A stretch of DNA of 64,000 nucleotides from Bacillus subtilis (lineage in GTDB: Bacteria > Pseudomonadota > Alphaproteobacteria > Rhizobiales > Rhizobiaceae). Position numbers and translations under genes: made by a program. Positions 32,310 to 41,083 of this stretch are shown here, one piece after another; position 1 is the first letter of the stretch; the number at the start of each line of letters is the position of its first letter. The stretch lies in NCBI GenBank assembly GCA_021733665.1, contig JAHREI010000004.1:248001-312000 (forward strand). Reading direction: 5' to 3'. The notes under the pieces were generated by a model. It saw nothing but the letters and a program-made list of their open reading frames with translations. It ran no database searches and was not told where the DNA came from.

Positions 32310-32849
32310 ATGGCGGTACCATCTAAAGAACAGAGAAAAGCTATCTCTCGCGGGGAGGTGGGGACACTCAAATCGGATATTCGGGTGCATCGTGTACCAA
32401 ACCCGTTTTACTCACCAGATCATTCCGGTGAGAGCTGGAACCCGCCGAAGATCAAAGCCTATGTGAATATTAAGGAGAGTGCTGTGGGCACGCTCTATTC
32501 ACGCGGGCATATCAATGATGCACAATGGGCGGCAGCTGGGCGGTTCCGGCAGTATTGGGAGCGCTCAGGTGCGAAAGGTACGGTTGCTATCGATTATGGT
32601 CGTGAGCAGGTGGATGGCGGCAAAGGCATCGACCCGCTGCCGGATAGCATGATTGATGCGGTACAACGGCTCAATGAGTGCAAGCCGGTGCTTGGCCGTA
32701 AAGCCTTTGACCTGATGATCAAGGTTGTCGGGCAGGGCATGGAGATAAAGGACTTGGCCGAAAGCCAGCGTGACCGGAAGACGATTGGTGACTATATCAA
32801 AGATGGTTTGGATGAGTTGGCTGTGCATTGGGGGTATAAAACACAATAG
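32310..32849 (+). CDS. DUF6456-like phage regulator
   Basis: A 179-aa protein. The C-terminal 80 residues (INDAQWAAAGRFRQYWERSG, later LGRKAFDLMIKVVGQGMEIKDL and IGDYIKDGLDELAVHWG) match the DUF6456 helical domain, a homeodomain-like fold seen in Rhizobiales phages and in some host regulators. Last gene before the late operon, the place of antiterminator or late-gene activators such as Q, so a late regulator role is inferred. Confidence 0.65.
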   Translation: MAVPSKEQRKAISRGEVGTLKSDIRVHRVPNPFYSPDHSGESWNPPKIKAYVNIKESAVGTLYSRGHINDAQWAAAGRFRQYWERSGAKGTVAIDYGREQVDGGKGIDPLPDSMIDAVQRLNECKPVLGRKAFDLMIKVVGQGMEIKDLAESQRDRKTIGDYIKDGLDELAVHWGYKTQ

Positions 32850-32925
32850 GCTGTTGCCCGTGTACGCCGAATATACTATATTTTGTATCGTGGTGATTTG
32901 CGTGTAGCGCGAAATCCGATTTGAG

Positions 32926-32950
32926 AGGCAGCTTAAAGGCTGCCTTTTTG
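32926..32950 (+). terminator. Intrinsic terminator of the rightward early operon
   Basis: AGGCAGC-ttaaa-GGCTGCCT followed by TTTTG. Hairpin and the preceding AATCCGATTTG resemble the host terminator at 5840. Confidence 0.8.
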
Positions 32951-32951
32951 T

Positions 32952-33362
32952 TTAGATCGGCTTCTTCATAGAAGGAGCTGTGTGATAAACGAAGTTTTGT
33001 GCTTCATAGAATGGTATGGCTTCTTTTCTGGCATCCAGAAATATGGCTGTCATATCACGTGCCTTCGCGTCTTTCTCAGCATATTCCAGAAGCAAGCGTC
33101 CTGCGCCGGTTCCTCGCAGTTGGGCATCAACAACAAGATCATCGATATGCAGATGTGAGCCTCTGGTAAGCGTATGAACCGGTCTCATTCCCATTACTCC
33201 GATGAGTACACTGTCTTTAAATGCGCCGACCAGTTCATACCCGGAATAAGACTGACGTTTTACTCTGGTCAGAAACTCAGCTTCATCAAGAGAACGGAGT
33301 TGAGCGATAATAGGGAAAGCATGCGGCCACTCAGCAGGGGTTAATCTGCGTACAGTCATCAT
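32952..33362 (-). CDS. GNAT family N-acetyltransferase (moron)
   Basis: A 136-aa single-domain GNAT. Motif A for acetyl-CoA binding is DDLVVDAQLRGTGAGRLLLEYAEKDAK (about residues 70-96; Q/R-x-x-G-x-G/A = QLRGTGAG), with a C-terminal AIPFYEAQNFVYH motif B. Substrate unknown. Single minus-strand gene between early and late phage operons, with an early-operon terminator immediately downstream. Not part of a phage module, so a lysogenic cargo gene. Confidence 0.85.
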   Translation of the reverse strand: MMTVRRLTPAEWPHAFPIIAQLRSLDEAEFLTRVKRQSYSGYELVGAFKDSVLIGVMGMRPVHTLTRGSHLHIDDLVVDAQLRGTGAGRLLLEYAEKDAKARDMTAIFLDARKEAIPFYEAQNFVYHTAPSMKKPI

Positions 33363-33675
33363 TATTTTAGTACCTTCGGTTTCCGAGTGAAATCGAATGC
33401 AACAATGACACTATTGCTATGCTGATCCAATATCTTTGATTGCATGTGCTTATGCATAGACTTCATAAGTATGCGAAAACTTATTAATAATGCGCCGGTC
33501 GTTGTTCGATAGCATGAGGCGGAACCAGTTCAACCCTGTTAGTGATGACGTGGCTTTTGTATTAGTTCAAATTAATTTTATAAAAATACTAAATGTTGCA
33601 ATAATATCATATTCGCATGCTCTTTTTTAGGTGATTACTTCCGTATTCAGTATTAACTGAGGGGAGAACAAAATC
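33363..33675. other. Divergent promoter region of the GNAT and Omp genes
   Basis: About 310 AT-rich bases with no gene. Contains the promoters of both cargo genes; the Omp gene has a GGGGAGA ribosome binding site at the end of this region. No recognised operator. Confidence 0.35.
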
Positions 33676-34437
33676 ATGAGAATAACAGCTTTAACGGCCT
33701 GTGCATTACTAGCATCCTCAGGAGCATTTGCTGCTGATGCGATCGTACCTTACGTACCAGAGCCAGCGCCTGTTGTAGCAGACACCTTTTCCTGGAATGG
33801 TGGATATGTTGGTTTGAATGCGGGTTATGCTTGGGGGAAATTTAAGCATAACGTAGAGACAAAACGTCCAGAAGGTAAATCGCCGCTTCCAGGCACACCT
33901 GAATCTGAAATCGACTATGAAATCTTGGATGCAGCTACGTACAGCTCCTCTCCAAGCGGCTTCATAGGCGGTGTTCAGATTGGTTATAATTGGCAGTTTG
34001 ATCAATTTGTCTTCGGTCTTGAAACCGATTTTCAAGGTGGGCGTCTAAAAGATAGCGTTTCCGGTGGTGTAGCTCCTTACACTTTCAATGCAGAAACAAA
34101 GATTGATTGGTTTGGTACTGCTCGAGTTCGTCTTGGTTACGTGCCAACAGAACGCCTTATGATCTATGCAACCGGTGGTTTGGCGTATGCTCATGTAAAG
34201 TCATATATGAATTATGCTGGATATGAATCTGCAGTTTCAAAGACAAAAACCGGCTACACAGTAGGTGGTGGTGCAGAGTACGCTATTGATAACCATTGGT
34301 CACTGAAAACAGAGTACTTATTCACGGATCTTGGAAAGATCGATACCTTAAACGCTCAACGCGGCTACACCAAGTTCAGTGCAGAAACGAAAGCCAACTT
34401 CCATACCGTGCGAGTTGGTCTGAACTATAAGTTCTGA
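33676..34437 (+). CDS. Omp25/Omp31-family outer membrane beta-barrel protein (moron)
   Basis: A 253-aa protein. Signal peptide MRITALTACALLASSGAFA, then the Omp31-type start VVADTFSWNGGYVGLNAGYAWG, typical inner strands (PSGFIGGVQIGYNWQFDQF, FGLETDFQGG, WFGTARVRLGYVPTERLMIYATGGLAYA by position 160-190), and a final strand ending VRVGLNYKF with the C-terminal Phe needed for BAM insertion. In Brucella this family shapes the outer membrane and immune recognition. Located between early operon and terminase with its own terminator. Could change phage receptor availability or host surface. Confidence 0.88.
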   Translation: MRITALTACALLASSGAFAADAIVPYVPEPAPVVADTFSWNGGYVGLNAGYAWGKFKHNVETKRPEGKSPLPGTPESEIDYEILDAATYSSSPSGFIGGVQIGYNWQFDQFVFGLETDFQGGRLKDSVSGGVAPYTFNAETKIDWFGTARVRLGYVPTERLMIYATGGLAYAHVKSYMNYAGYESAVSKTKTGYTVGGGAEYAIDNHWSLKTEYLFTDLGKIDTLNAQRGYTKFSAETKANFHTVRVGLNYKF

Positions 34438-34470
34438 ACTTAAACACCTATAATCATTAAATTTACAATT

Positions 34471-34495
34471 AGCCGCCTTTATGGGCGGCTTTTTT
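34471..34495 (+). terminator. Intrinsic terminator of the Omp gene
   Basis: AGCCGCC-tttatg-GGCGGCT followed by TTTTT. Confidence 0.85.
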
Positions 34496-34521
34496 GTTTC
34501 TCAAGTGGGAGACAGTGAGTG

Positions 34522-34926
34522 ATGGTGCTTACATCTAAGCAAGAGCGTTTTGTCTCAGAATATCTGATTGACCTGAACGCTACTCAGGCAGCGATACGCG
34601 CCGGATACAGTGAGAAAACCGCTCAGGAACAAAGTTCGCGCTTGTTATCAAATGTTATGGTGCAGCAAGCGGTATCTGATGCTCAGAATAGAGTAGCTGA
34701 GAAAGCCGAATGGAGTGCTGCTGACAGGCTTCGCATGCTTGCGGGTATCGCTGAGGCCAACATCAAAGATGATCCACGGGTAGCTGTCTCTGCCATTGCG
34801 GAAGCCAATAAGATGCAGGGCAGTCATGCTCCGACCAAGACAGAACACACCGGCAAGGATGGGAAGCCGATAGAGGTTAAGACACTTGCAGACTTCTACG
34901 CCAACCCTCAATCCGGCACTTCGTGA
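34522..34926 (+). CDS. terS: Terminase small subunit
   Basis: A 134-aa protein. The N-terminal Terminase_2 HTH domain is seen in LTSKQERFVSEYLIDLNATQ and AAIRAGYSEKTAQEQSSRLL; it binds the packaging site on DNA. The C-terminal tail would contact the large subunit. It overlaps terL by 41 nt, the normal coupled layout. The packaging site is expected near this gene. Confidence 0.9.
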   Translation: MVLTSKQERFVSEYLIDLNATQAAIRAGYSEKTAQEQSSRLLSNVMVQQAVSDAQNRVAEKAEWSAADRLRMLAGIAEANIKDDPRVAVSAIAEANKMQGSHAPTKTEHTGKDGKPIEVKTLADFYANPQSGTS

Positions 34927-36280
34927 TTTCTGGCTGACGCCGGCACGTAACCGTGTTCTCTATGGCGGGCGTTCAAGTTCTAAGTCATGGGATGCAGCAG
35001 GGTTTGCAGTCTATCTGGCAACACAGTGTAATATCCGTGTTCTGTGTGCCCGCCAGTTTCAGAACAAGATAGCGGAATCTGTTTACACGCTGCTGAAAAT
35101 CCAGATCGGGCGCTTTGGCCTAACTGACCAGTTTGTCATCACTGAGAACACTATCCGGCATAAAGTGACCGGAGCGGAGTTCATGTTCTATGGTCTTTGG
35201 CGTCATATCGATGAAATCAAGTCGCTGGAAAGCATCGACATATGCTGGATCGAGGAAGCGCATAATCTCACGCAGGAACAGTGGGACATTCTGGAGCCAA
35301 CACTCCGTAAGGAAGGTTCGCAGTTCTGGATCATCTTCAATCCAAGGCTGACAACGGATTTTGTCTATAAGCGGTTTGTGCGAAACACACCGCCGGATAC
35401 GATTAAACGGCATATCAACTTCAACGAAAACCCATTTCTGTCTCAGACCATTCTCAAGGTCATTGAGGCTAAGCGGGCAGAGGATGAAGAAGAGTTCCGG
35501 CATATCTATCTGGGTGAGCCATTGGAAGATGACGAGGCGGTTATCATCCGCCGCTCATGGATACTGGCAGCAGTTGATGCTCATAAGAAACTCGGCATTG
35601 AGCCTAAGGGTATACGGCGCATTGGTTTTGACGTTGCTGATAGCGGCAATGATAAATGTGCGACGGTGGCAGCTCATGGCTTTCTGGCCATGCAGGTGGA
35701 CGAATGGAAGGCGAGAGAGGATGAGCTTCTCAAATCAGCCGGCCGTGTTCATGCCCTAGCACGCGAACTCGATGCCGAAATTGATTATGACAGTATCGGG
35801 GTCGGAGCCTTCGCCGGTGCGCATTTTCAGGCGCTGAATACCGAGCATGAGGTGAGGATCGGTTATTTCCGGTTTAATGCCGGCGCCGCAGTTTTAAATC
35901 CTGATGCGCAGGTTGATCCGGATGATCCTAAATCGCCGAAGAACAAAGACTTCTATGCCAACCTGAAAGCACAGGCGTGGTGGAGCGTCTCCAAGAGGTT
36001 TCGCAATACTTATAACGCGGTGACCAAAGGAGAGGTCTTTGATGAGGACGACCTGATCGCGATCTCGAGCGATTGTGAGCATCTGGACGGTCTCATTGAT
36101 GAGCTTTCTATCCCGCGCAAAGATTTTGATAACTCCGGCCGCTCAAAGGTTGAGAGTAAGAAGGATCTCGAGAAACGTGATGTGCCTTCTCCCAATAAGG
36201 CAGATGCATTTGTAATGGCCTTCGCACCACGTGATAAGGCTCCGTCCGCCGGCATGTTCCTGACCAAGAGGCACCGATGA
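34886..36280 (+). CDS. terL: Terminase large subunit (PBSX type)
   Basis: A 464-aa motor ATPase/nuclease. Walker A GGRSSSKS (residues 27-34), Walker B with catalytic Glu DICWIEEAH (about 113), motif III FNPRLTTDF, then the RNase H-like nuclease with FDVADSGNDKCA (about 250) and DYDSIGVGAFAG (about 305) and the final Asp near KADAFVMAF. It packages DNA into proheads. TTG start at 34886 within terS; the portal gene follows with a 4-nt overlap. Confidence 0.93.
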   Translation: MQTSTPTLNPALRDFWLTPARNRVLYGGRSSSKSWDAAGFAVYLATQCNIRVLCARQFQNKIAESVYTLLKIQIGRFGLTDQFVITENTIRHKVTGAEFMFYGLWRHIDEIKSLESIDICWIEEAHNLTQEQWDILEPTLRKEGSQFWIIFNPRLTTDFVYKRFVRNTPPDTIKRHINFNENPFLSQTILKVIEAKRAEDEEEFRHIYLGEPLEDDEAVIIRRSWILAAVDAHKKLGIEPKGIRRIGFDVADSGNDKCATVAAHGFLAMQVDEWKAREDELLKSAGRVHALARELDAEIDYDSIGVGAFAGAHFQALNTEHEVRIGYFRFNAGAAVLNPDAQVDPDDPKSPKNKDFYANLKAQAWWSVSKRFRNTYNAVTKGEVFDEDDLIAISSDCEHLDGLIDELSIPRKDFDNSGRSKVESKKDLEKRDVPSPNKADAFVMAFAPRDKAPSAGMFLTKRHR

Positions 36281-37653
36281 ATGTAATCCGAGCTATGGCA
36301 AACGCTGCAGCACGACGCCTTGATGTGATGTTTCCCGGATATTTTATGGCGGCCAAACATAATCACTACAGGGATTTCGGCTATCCGGATAAAGTCACCT
36401 TCGACATGCTCTATGCCATGTATGCCCGTAATGGCATTGCAGCAGCTGCCGTTGATAAGACCATTCTGAAAACATGGCAGGATGTTCCGTTTTTGCAGGA
36501 GCAACAGCGTGACGGTACGCAAGGTGCCCATACCAAGGAAACAAAAGCTGAAGGAGAGATCCGTCAGCGTTTTGAAGATCTGCGTTTATGGTCACGTATT
36601 GCCGAGACTGACCGGCGCTCACTGGTCGGATCATATTCAGGTCTGATCCTGCGGCTTGCTGACGGTAAGACATTCGATATGCCGGTTGACCGCGTGCCGG
36701 GTGGTCTTGCGGGGCTGGTTGAAATCATCCCTGCATGGGAAGGTCAGCTGGTTGTATCCGAATGGGACACAGATCAAACCAGTGACACTTACGGCGAGCC
36801 GAAGTTGTTTCAGTTCAATGAGGCCAGTGTCGGTGATGATGTCCGTCAGCCAAGACAATTCATGCTCCATCCGGATCGGGTTATCATCTGGTCACGGGAC
36901 GGGACATTGGATTGCCGGTCGTTACTGGAGGCCGGTTATAATGACCTGATGACTTTGGAAAAAGTCAGCGGATCAGGAGGTGAGGGATTTTGGAAAAATG
37001 CCAAATCCGCACCGGTGCTGGAAGTTTCGCCTGAAGCACGCATTGATGAAATGGCAAAGGCGATGGGCGTCTCCGTAGATGAGATAGCCGATAAGATGAA
37101 TGAGCAGGTGGCAGGCTGGCAAAAGGGTTTTGACCAGCTGCTGATGATACAGGGCATGGAAGCCAAAAGCTTAGGTGTTACCCTGCCAAGCCCTGAGCAT
37201 TTCTTCTCAATCGCGCTGCAGTCATTTGCGGCTTCGATCTCAATGCCGGTTAAGATCCTGATCGGGTCACAGTCCGGAGAACGAGCCAGCACAGAAGATG
37301 CCAATGAGTGGTCTCAGACCAATATGTCCCGCCGTAATAACACTGTGCGGCCGAACATTATGGCGCTGATCAACCGGCTTGAACGATTTGGCATTCTGGC
37401 TGAACGCGACTGGTATCTGGACTGGTCAGATCTGACCGAAGCATCGATGACTGAAAAGATCGAGCGGGTGTCAAAGATGGCAGACACCAATCAGAAAATG
37501 CGGGAAACGGGTGAACTGGTCTTCACACCGGATGAATTGCGTGAGGTCCTGGGCAAAGAGCCACTGACTGATGAACAGCGTTACCGCAATGAAGATGATG
37601 ATGACGAAGCGTCAGTGACGCCGCGTAAACCTCCTGCGGCTGAGGAAAAATAA
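36277..37653 (+). CDS. Portal protein (DUF1073 family)
   Basis: A 458-aa protein of DUF1073 type: FGYPDKVTFDMLYAMYARNG, AVDKTILKTWQDVP, an SRVI-like HPDRVIIWSRDGTL, and the late helix FAASISMPVKILIGSQSGERA followed by DANEWSQTNMSRR. The portal ring is the DNA entry channel and connects head to tail. The acidic C-terminus (EDDDDEAS) is typical. Located directly after terL as in most siphoviruses. Confidence 0.88.
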   Translation: MNVIRAMANAAARRLDVMFPGYFMAAKHNHYRDFGYPDKVTFDMLYAMYARNGIAAAAVDKTILKTWQDVPFLQEQQRDGTQGAHTKETKAEGEIRQRFEDLRLWSRIAETDRRSLVGSYSGLILRLADGKTFDMPVDRVPGGLAGLVEIIPAWEGQLVVSEWDTDQTSDTYGEPKLFQFNEASVGDDVRQPRQFMLHPDRVIIWSRDGTLDCRSLLEAGYNDLMTLEKVSGSGGEGFWKNAKSAPVLEVSPEARIDEMAKAMGVSVDEIADKMNEQVAGWQKGFDQLLMIQGMEAKSLGVTLPSPEHFFSIALQSFAASISMPVKILIGSQSGERASTEDANEWSQTNMSRRNNTVRPNIMALINRLERFGILAERDWYLDWSDLTEASMTEKIERVSKMADTNQKMRETGELVFTPDELREVLGKEPLTDEQRYRNEDDDDEASVTPRKPPAAEEK

Positions 37654-37655
37654 CA

Positions 37656-38768
37656 ATGAAGACAGTTCGGGTGAATATCCGCACGCTGGCCAACGCCGGC
37701 GCGATACGACGTGAAAAACGCAATGGCCGTGATGTGGTGATTGTGCCTGGTGCAACGCTGCCGGACAACATCGTTATGAACGGCATCATGTATCCGGCTG
37801 AGGAGATTGAAAAGAGTTTCAGCAGTCTCAGCCGTAAGCCGGCACCACTCGGTCATCCGGTGATCAATGGCAAATTTGTATCAGCCAGTGATCCGGAGGG
37901 GCTCAATCTCGGCTGGATCGGTGCGTGGAACGAGAATGTCCGGCGTGAAAACGGCCGTGTTCTGCTTGATAAGGTTATTGATGTTGAAATGGCTAATCGC
38001 AGTGAGGGCGGCAAGGCTGTACTGGCCGCGATCGATAAGGGCGATCCCATCCATACCTCAACCGGCCTCTACTGCATGATGGAGGCCGCTAACGGTGACG
38101 TTTCTTATAAGAACATCGCCCGCAATATTCAGTTCGACCATGACGCTATCCTGCTGGATCAGGATGGTGCGGCCACACCTGAACAAGGTGTGGGGATGCT
38201 GGTCAATTCAAGCGGTGATCCGGAAGACATCGAAGTCATTAACTCCGCACTTGATGAGGCAGAGCGTGATCTCGACTGGGCATTGGATTCTGCAGTCCGC
38301 GCATTGGAGAAGCGTCAGAGGGCACCACTGCTGGAGCGTTTGAAATCCACATTAATTGAGGCTTTCGGCACAGGTCGGGAAACCTCTGTAAACAGAAAGG
38401 AAACAGACATGACTGTATCGAAAGAACAGTTTGATGAGCTGTCCGCTAAGGTGAATACCCTTTCGGAAAGTCTCAGCACGATAGGCAATACCATCTCAGA
38501 GGCCGTCGCAGCTGCGGTCAAACCTCTGACGGATAATCTTGCAGACATGCAGGCCAATCAGAAAGCCAAAGATGACGCAGAAAAAGCCGGTCTGGTTGAA
38601 AAGGTCGTAAAGGCCAATCTTCTGACTGAAACGGTGGCCAATGAGCTGACGCTTAATGCGCTCAAAGAACTGGCACCTAAGGCAGATCCGGCTCACGCAG
38701 CTGCACTCAACAGTGCTTACAAGCCCGATAACGGTAAACCTGCCTATCAGCTTCCGGAGGGTAATTGA
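37656..38768 (+). CDS. DUF2213 prohead protease with fused scaffold-like C-terminus
   Basis: A 370-aa protein. Residues 1-190 match DUF2213 (NIVMNGIMYPAEEIEKSF, KPAPLGHPVING, HTSTGLYCMMEA, FDHDAILLDQDGAATPEQGVG), a phage maturation protease family with conserved His and Ser. Residues 250-370 are a coiled-coil, acidic scaffold-like part (EQFDELSAKVNTLSESLSTI). An internal ATG at 38409 with AAAGGA upstream is in frame and would give the scaffold part alone (119 aa). Confidence 0.8.
   Translation: MKTVRVNIRTLANAGAIRREKRNGRDVVIVPGATLPDNIVMNGIMYPAEEIEKSFSSLSRKPAPLGHPVINGKFVSASDPEGLNLGWIGAWNENVRRENGRVLLDKVIDVEMANRSEGGKAVLAAIDKGDPIHTSTGLYCMMEAANGDVSYKNIARNIQFDHDAILLDQDGAATPEQGVGMLVNSSGDPEDIEVINSALDEAERDLDWALDSAVRALEKRQRAPLLERLKSTLIEAFGTGRETSVNRKETDMTVSKEQFDELSAKVNTLSESLSTIGNTISEAVAAAVKPLTDNLADMQANQKAKDDAEKAGLVEKVVKANLLTETVANELTLNALKELAPKADPAHAAALNSAYKPDNGKPAYQLPEGN
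38409..38768 (+). CDS. Nested in-frame scaffold start (119 aa, predicted)
   Basis: ATG at 38409 is preceded by AGAAAGGAAACAGAC, a better ribosome binding site than the upstream gene has, and begins exactly at the scaffold-like domain (TVSKEQFDELSAKV). This mirrors lambda C/Nu3, where the scaffold is made from an internal start in the protease gene. Confidence 0.5.
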   Translation: MTVSKEQFDELSAKVNTLSESLSTIGNTISEAVAAAVKPLTDNLADMQANQKAKDDAEKAGLVEKVVKANLLTETVANELTLNALKELAPKADPAHAAALNSAYKPDNGKPAYQLPEGN

Positions 38769-38770
38769 TC

Positions 38771-39226
38771 ATGGCGCGTTATAATAAGATTTTTGCGGGT
38801 CCCGTGACCCAGACTACGCCACAGGTGACAGAGGCACCGGCCTCTGCAGATATTCTGCCAGGCTCTGTTCTCATTTTGACTGACGGTAAATTCGCTCCGG
38901 CCGGTGTGGCGACCACAGGCAAAGTCTATATCGCTCAGGATAATTACCTGACACTGGGCGGTGTGGATGAGGCTTATGCTGCAGGTGATGTAACCATCGG
39001 CATGGAAATGCTGGATCAGCAATTCTTCAATGCCCGTGTAGCCGTCGGCAGCAATCTGTCAAAGGGAACAGCTCTTTCGCCCGGTGCGGATGGTGCGCTT
39101 GTGATTGCTGCCGCCGGCTCGAAGATGGTGGTCGCCTTCTCTGATGAGACTTTCAACAACACAACCGGCTCAGCTCAGCTTGTTCGCGTACGCGCGGCTA
39201 AGGGCTACCTGACGGCTGCAGAATAA
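38771..39226 (+). CDS. Capsid decoration / head stabilisation protein (DUF2190-like)
   Basis: A 151-aa beta-rich protein. The pattern ADILPGSVLILTDGKFAPAG, TIGMEMLDQQFFNARVAVGSN and KGTALSPGADGALVIAA fits small head decoration proteins that sit between protease and major capsid genes. No membrane or catalytic motif. The start at 38771 (MARYNK) overlaps the terminal codons region of the protease gene, whose stop is at 38766-38768. Confidence 0.7.
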   Translation: MARYNKIFAGPVTQTTPQVTEAPASADILPGSVLILTDGKFAPAGVATTGKVYIAQDNYLTLGGVDEAYAAGDVTIGMEMLDQQFFNARVAVGSNLSKGTALSPGADGALVIAAAGSKMVVAFSDETFNNTTGSAQLVRVRAAKGYLTAAE

Positions 39227-39238
39227 GGAGAACCGGTA

Positions 39239-40282
39239 ATGCGTTACTTTGATAAAGAGCTGGTTGCCAACTCTAAGGAGCATGCAGCCTGGTGGGATGA
39301 AGTTACTGCAAACCGTGAGTGGTTTCATCAGAGCGAAACTGCAATGGCTGCAGTTCAGAATGCTGCCTCTGTCTTGCCGCGTGATGCGTGGCTGGATCTG
39401 GACGGTATTACCCGCCGTGTTATGCGCAACGATGAAGGTCAGGCCTATATGACGGATCTGATGCCTTTGGCAAAGGCCGTGAATATCGGCAAGCTGGTAC
39501 ATATGAACCGTGTTTCTTCGGATGCCGGTGCTGTGGTGCGCTCGCTCTCAGGTCAGGTTCCGACTGCGATGGATAAGGTCGTTTACGACTATCGCGGTTC
39601 ACCGGTGCCGATCTTCTCGACCGCTTATGGCCGTGAATGGCGCGAGTGGAATACGCTGCAGTCTGAAAACTTTGACGCACTGTCGGATGATCAAGAAGCA
39701 CATACAGCCAAGATCCGTCGTGATATGGCGCTCTATGCACTGGACGGTGATACGAATATCTCTGTCAAAGGCTATAAGGCCACCGGCATTCGTACCAGCC
39801 CGTATTCCAAAGCGATCAATCTGGGCACTGCTGCCGGCGGCGCGGGAATTGATCTGACTACAGCCGGTTCAGATGAAGTTGATACCTTCATCACCCAGAC
39901 CCTCGGTGCGATGCTGGATGCCAACCTGATCACTGCTAAGGTCAATCTGTATATCTCACCGGAGATCGGCCGGAACTTTGATAAGTCTTATTCCGGATCG
40001 ACAGGCTTTAAGGGCGGCACACTGCTGTCTTATCTTCTGACCAACCGCCGTATCAATAAGATCGCGGTGACGCATGAGCTGAAAGGCAATGCGTTCTTTG
40101 GTTTTGTACCAAATGCGGAATATATCCGGCCACTGGTTGGTATGGCTGTGAATACGACGGCTATGACACGGCTTAATCCGACCGACAATTACCAGTTTCT
40201 CATCATGGGGGCGATGGGGATGGAAATTCGTGCGGATTATAACGGTAAATCCGGCGTGTTCTACTCCACTGTTGTCAATTAA
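39239..40282 (+). CDS. Major capsid protein
   Basis: A 347-aa protein of DUF6260/HK97-fold type: ELVANSKEHAAWWDEVTANR at the start, DAWLDLDGITRRVM, the hydrophobic body with FDALSDDQEAHTAKIRRDMA, and the C-terminal YQFLIMGAMGMEIRADYNG core strand. Forms the icosahedral shell. Position directly after the decoration gene, strong GGAG before the ATG (ATAAGGAGAACCGGT), and size all agree. Confidence 0.85.
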   Translation: MRYFDKELVANSKEHAAWWDEVTANREWFHQSETAMAAVQNAASVLPRDAWLDLDGITRRVMRNDEGQAYMTDLMPLAKAVNIGKLVHMNRVSSDAGAVVRSLSGQVPTAMDKVVYDYRGSPVPIFSTAYGREWREWNTLQSENFDALSDDQEAHTAKIRRDMALYALDGDTNISVKGYKATGIRTSPYSKAINLGTAAGGAGIDLTTAGSDEVDTFITQTLGAMLDANLITAKVNLYISPEIGRNFDKSYSGSTGFKGGTLLSYLLTNRRINKIAVTHELKGNAFFGFVPNAEYIRPLVGMAVNTTAMTRLNPTDNYQFLIMGAMGMEIRADYNGKSGVFYSTVVN

Positions 40283-40330
40283 CCGGTTGCCCTGTCTTCG
40301 GGCAGGGCGTCTCTGTTCAGGAGAGCATTT

Positions 40331-40588
40331 ATGAAAATTCGTATTACAGGCACCGGTATTTACGGCAAATCCGGTGAAATCGAAGTGGGCACCGAACTCA
40401 CAGTTCAGTCTGAGCCAAAAGGCTGGGAAGGCCGGTATCAGGTCATCGAGGGCGATACTGCGGGTAAGACCGAAGTCATCAACCGTGACGAACTGAAGAA
40501 ACAGGCTGATGAACTCGGCATCGAATATGCGCGTAATGTCAGCAACGAAAAGCTTCAGGAACTCATTGACGCTAAACTGGCGGAATAA
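40331..40588 (+). CDS. Small head-region protein (85 aa)
   Basis: An 85-aa protein: a beta-barrel-like N-terminus (RITGTGIYGKSGEIEVGTEL) and a C-terminal helix (KKQADELGIEYARNVSNEKL) with a Rho-N-like pattern. Such proteins occur after the capsid gene in many siphoviruses and may act in head completion. GAGAG serves as ribosome binding site. Confidence 0.6.
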   Translation: MKIRITGTGIYGKSGEIEVGTELTVQSEPKGWEGRYQVIEGDTAGKTEVINRDELKKQADELGIEYARNVSNEKLQELIDAKLAE

Positions 40589-40593
40589 CGCAC

Positions 40594-41082
40594 ATGGCCG
40601 GTTACGGGACGGATGATCAGTTCACACAATGGCTGACCGATAATGGTTACACGCTGCCGGCCGGTTCATCCGCGCTGGCAGTCTTGCGTCAGCGGGGTAG
40701 TCAGTATGTTGATGCGCTTTATGGCGACCGGTTTATTGGTACCTTAGCCGGGTTTGATCAGGAACGGGCATGGCCACGCACAGGAGCATCTCTGCGTAGT
40801 GTTCCGGTGCCTGCAAGTGCGGTGCCGCTGCCGGTTATTTATGCTTCATTTTATGCGGCTTTAACCGAAGCCCGCAATCCGGATAGCTTAAACACTATGG
40901 GTTCTGCTTCTTCAATCGTTGTGCGTGAGAAGGTCGGAGCACTGGAAACACAATTTGCCGGTGTTCAGGGATCTGATGTGGCTGCTGCACTCACTCCATT
41001 GATTTCGATTGTAGACGGTATGCTCACACCATATCTGCGCAATCCTCATGCCGTTTGCTTCGGCATCCGATCGGTAGGCTGA
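40594..41082 (+). CDS. Head-tail connector (DnaT-like adaptor family)
   Basis: A 162-aa protein starting MAGYGTDDQFTQWLTDNGY, with ALAVLRQRGSQYVDALYGDRF and FDQERAWPRTGAS, which is the signature of phage proteins annotated as DnaT-like ssDNA-binding; structurally they are gp6/SPP1 gp15-like head-tail adaptors. The name DnaT is historical and replication is unlikely here, given the head-tail context. Confidence 0.75.
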   Translation: MAGYGTDDQFTQWLTDNGYTLPAGSSALAVLRQRGSQYVDALYGDRFIGTLAGFDQERAWPRTGASLRSVPVPASAVPLPVIYASFYAALTEARNPDSLNTMGSASSIVVREKVGALETQFAGVQGSDVAAALTPLISIVDGMLTPYLRNPHAVCFGIRSVG

Positions 41083-41083
41083 G

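Noticed and set aside
40594-41082. DnaT-like replication function
   Set aside because: Position between capsid and stopper genes shows a head-tail adaptor; the DnaT label of the family is misleading.
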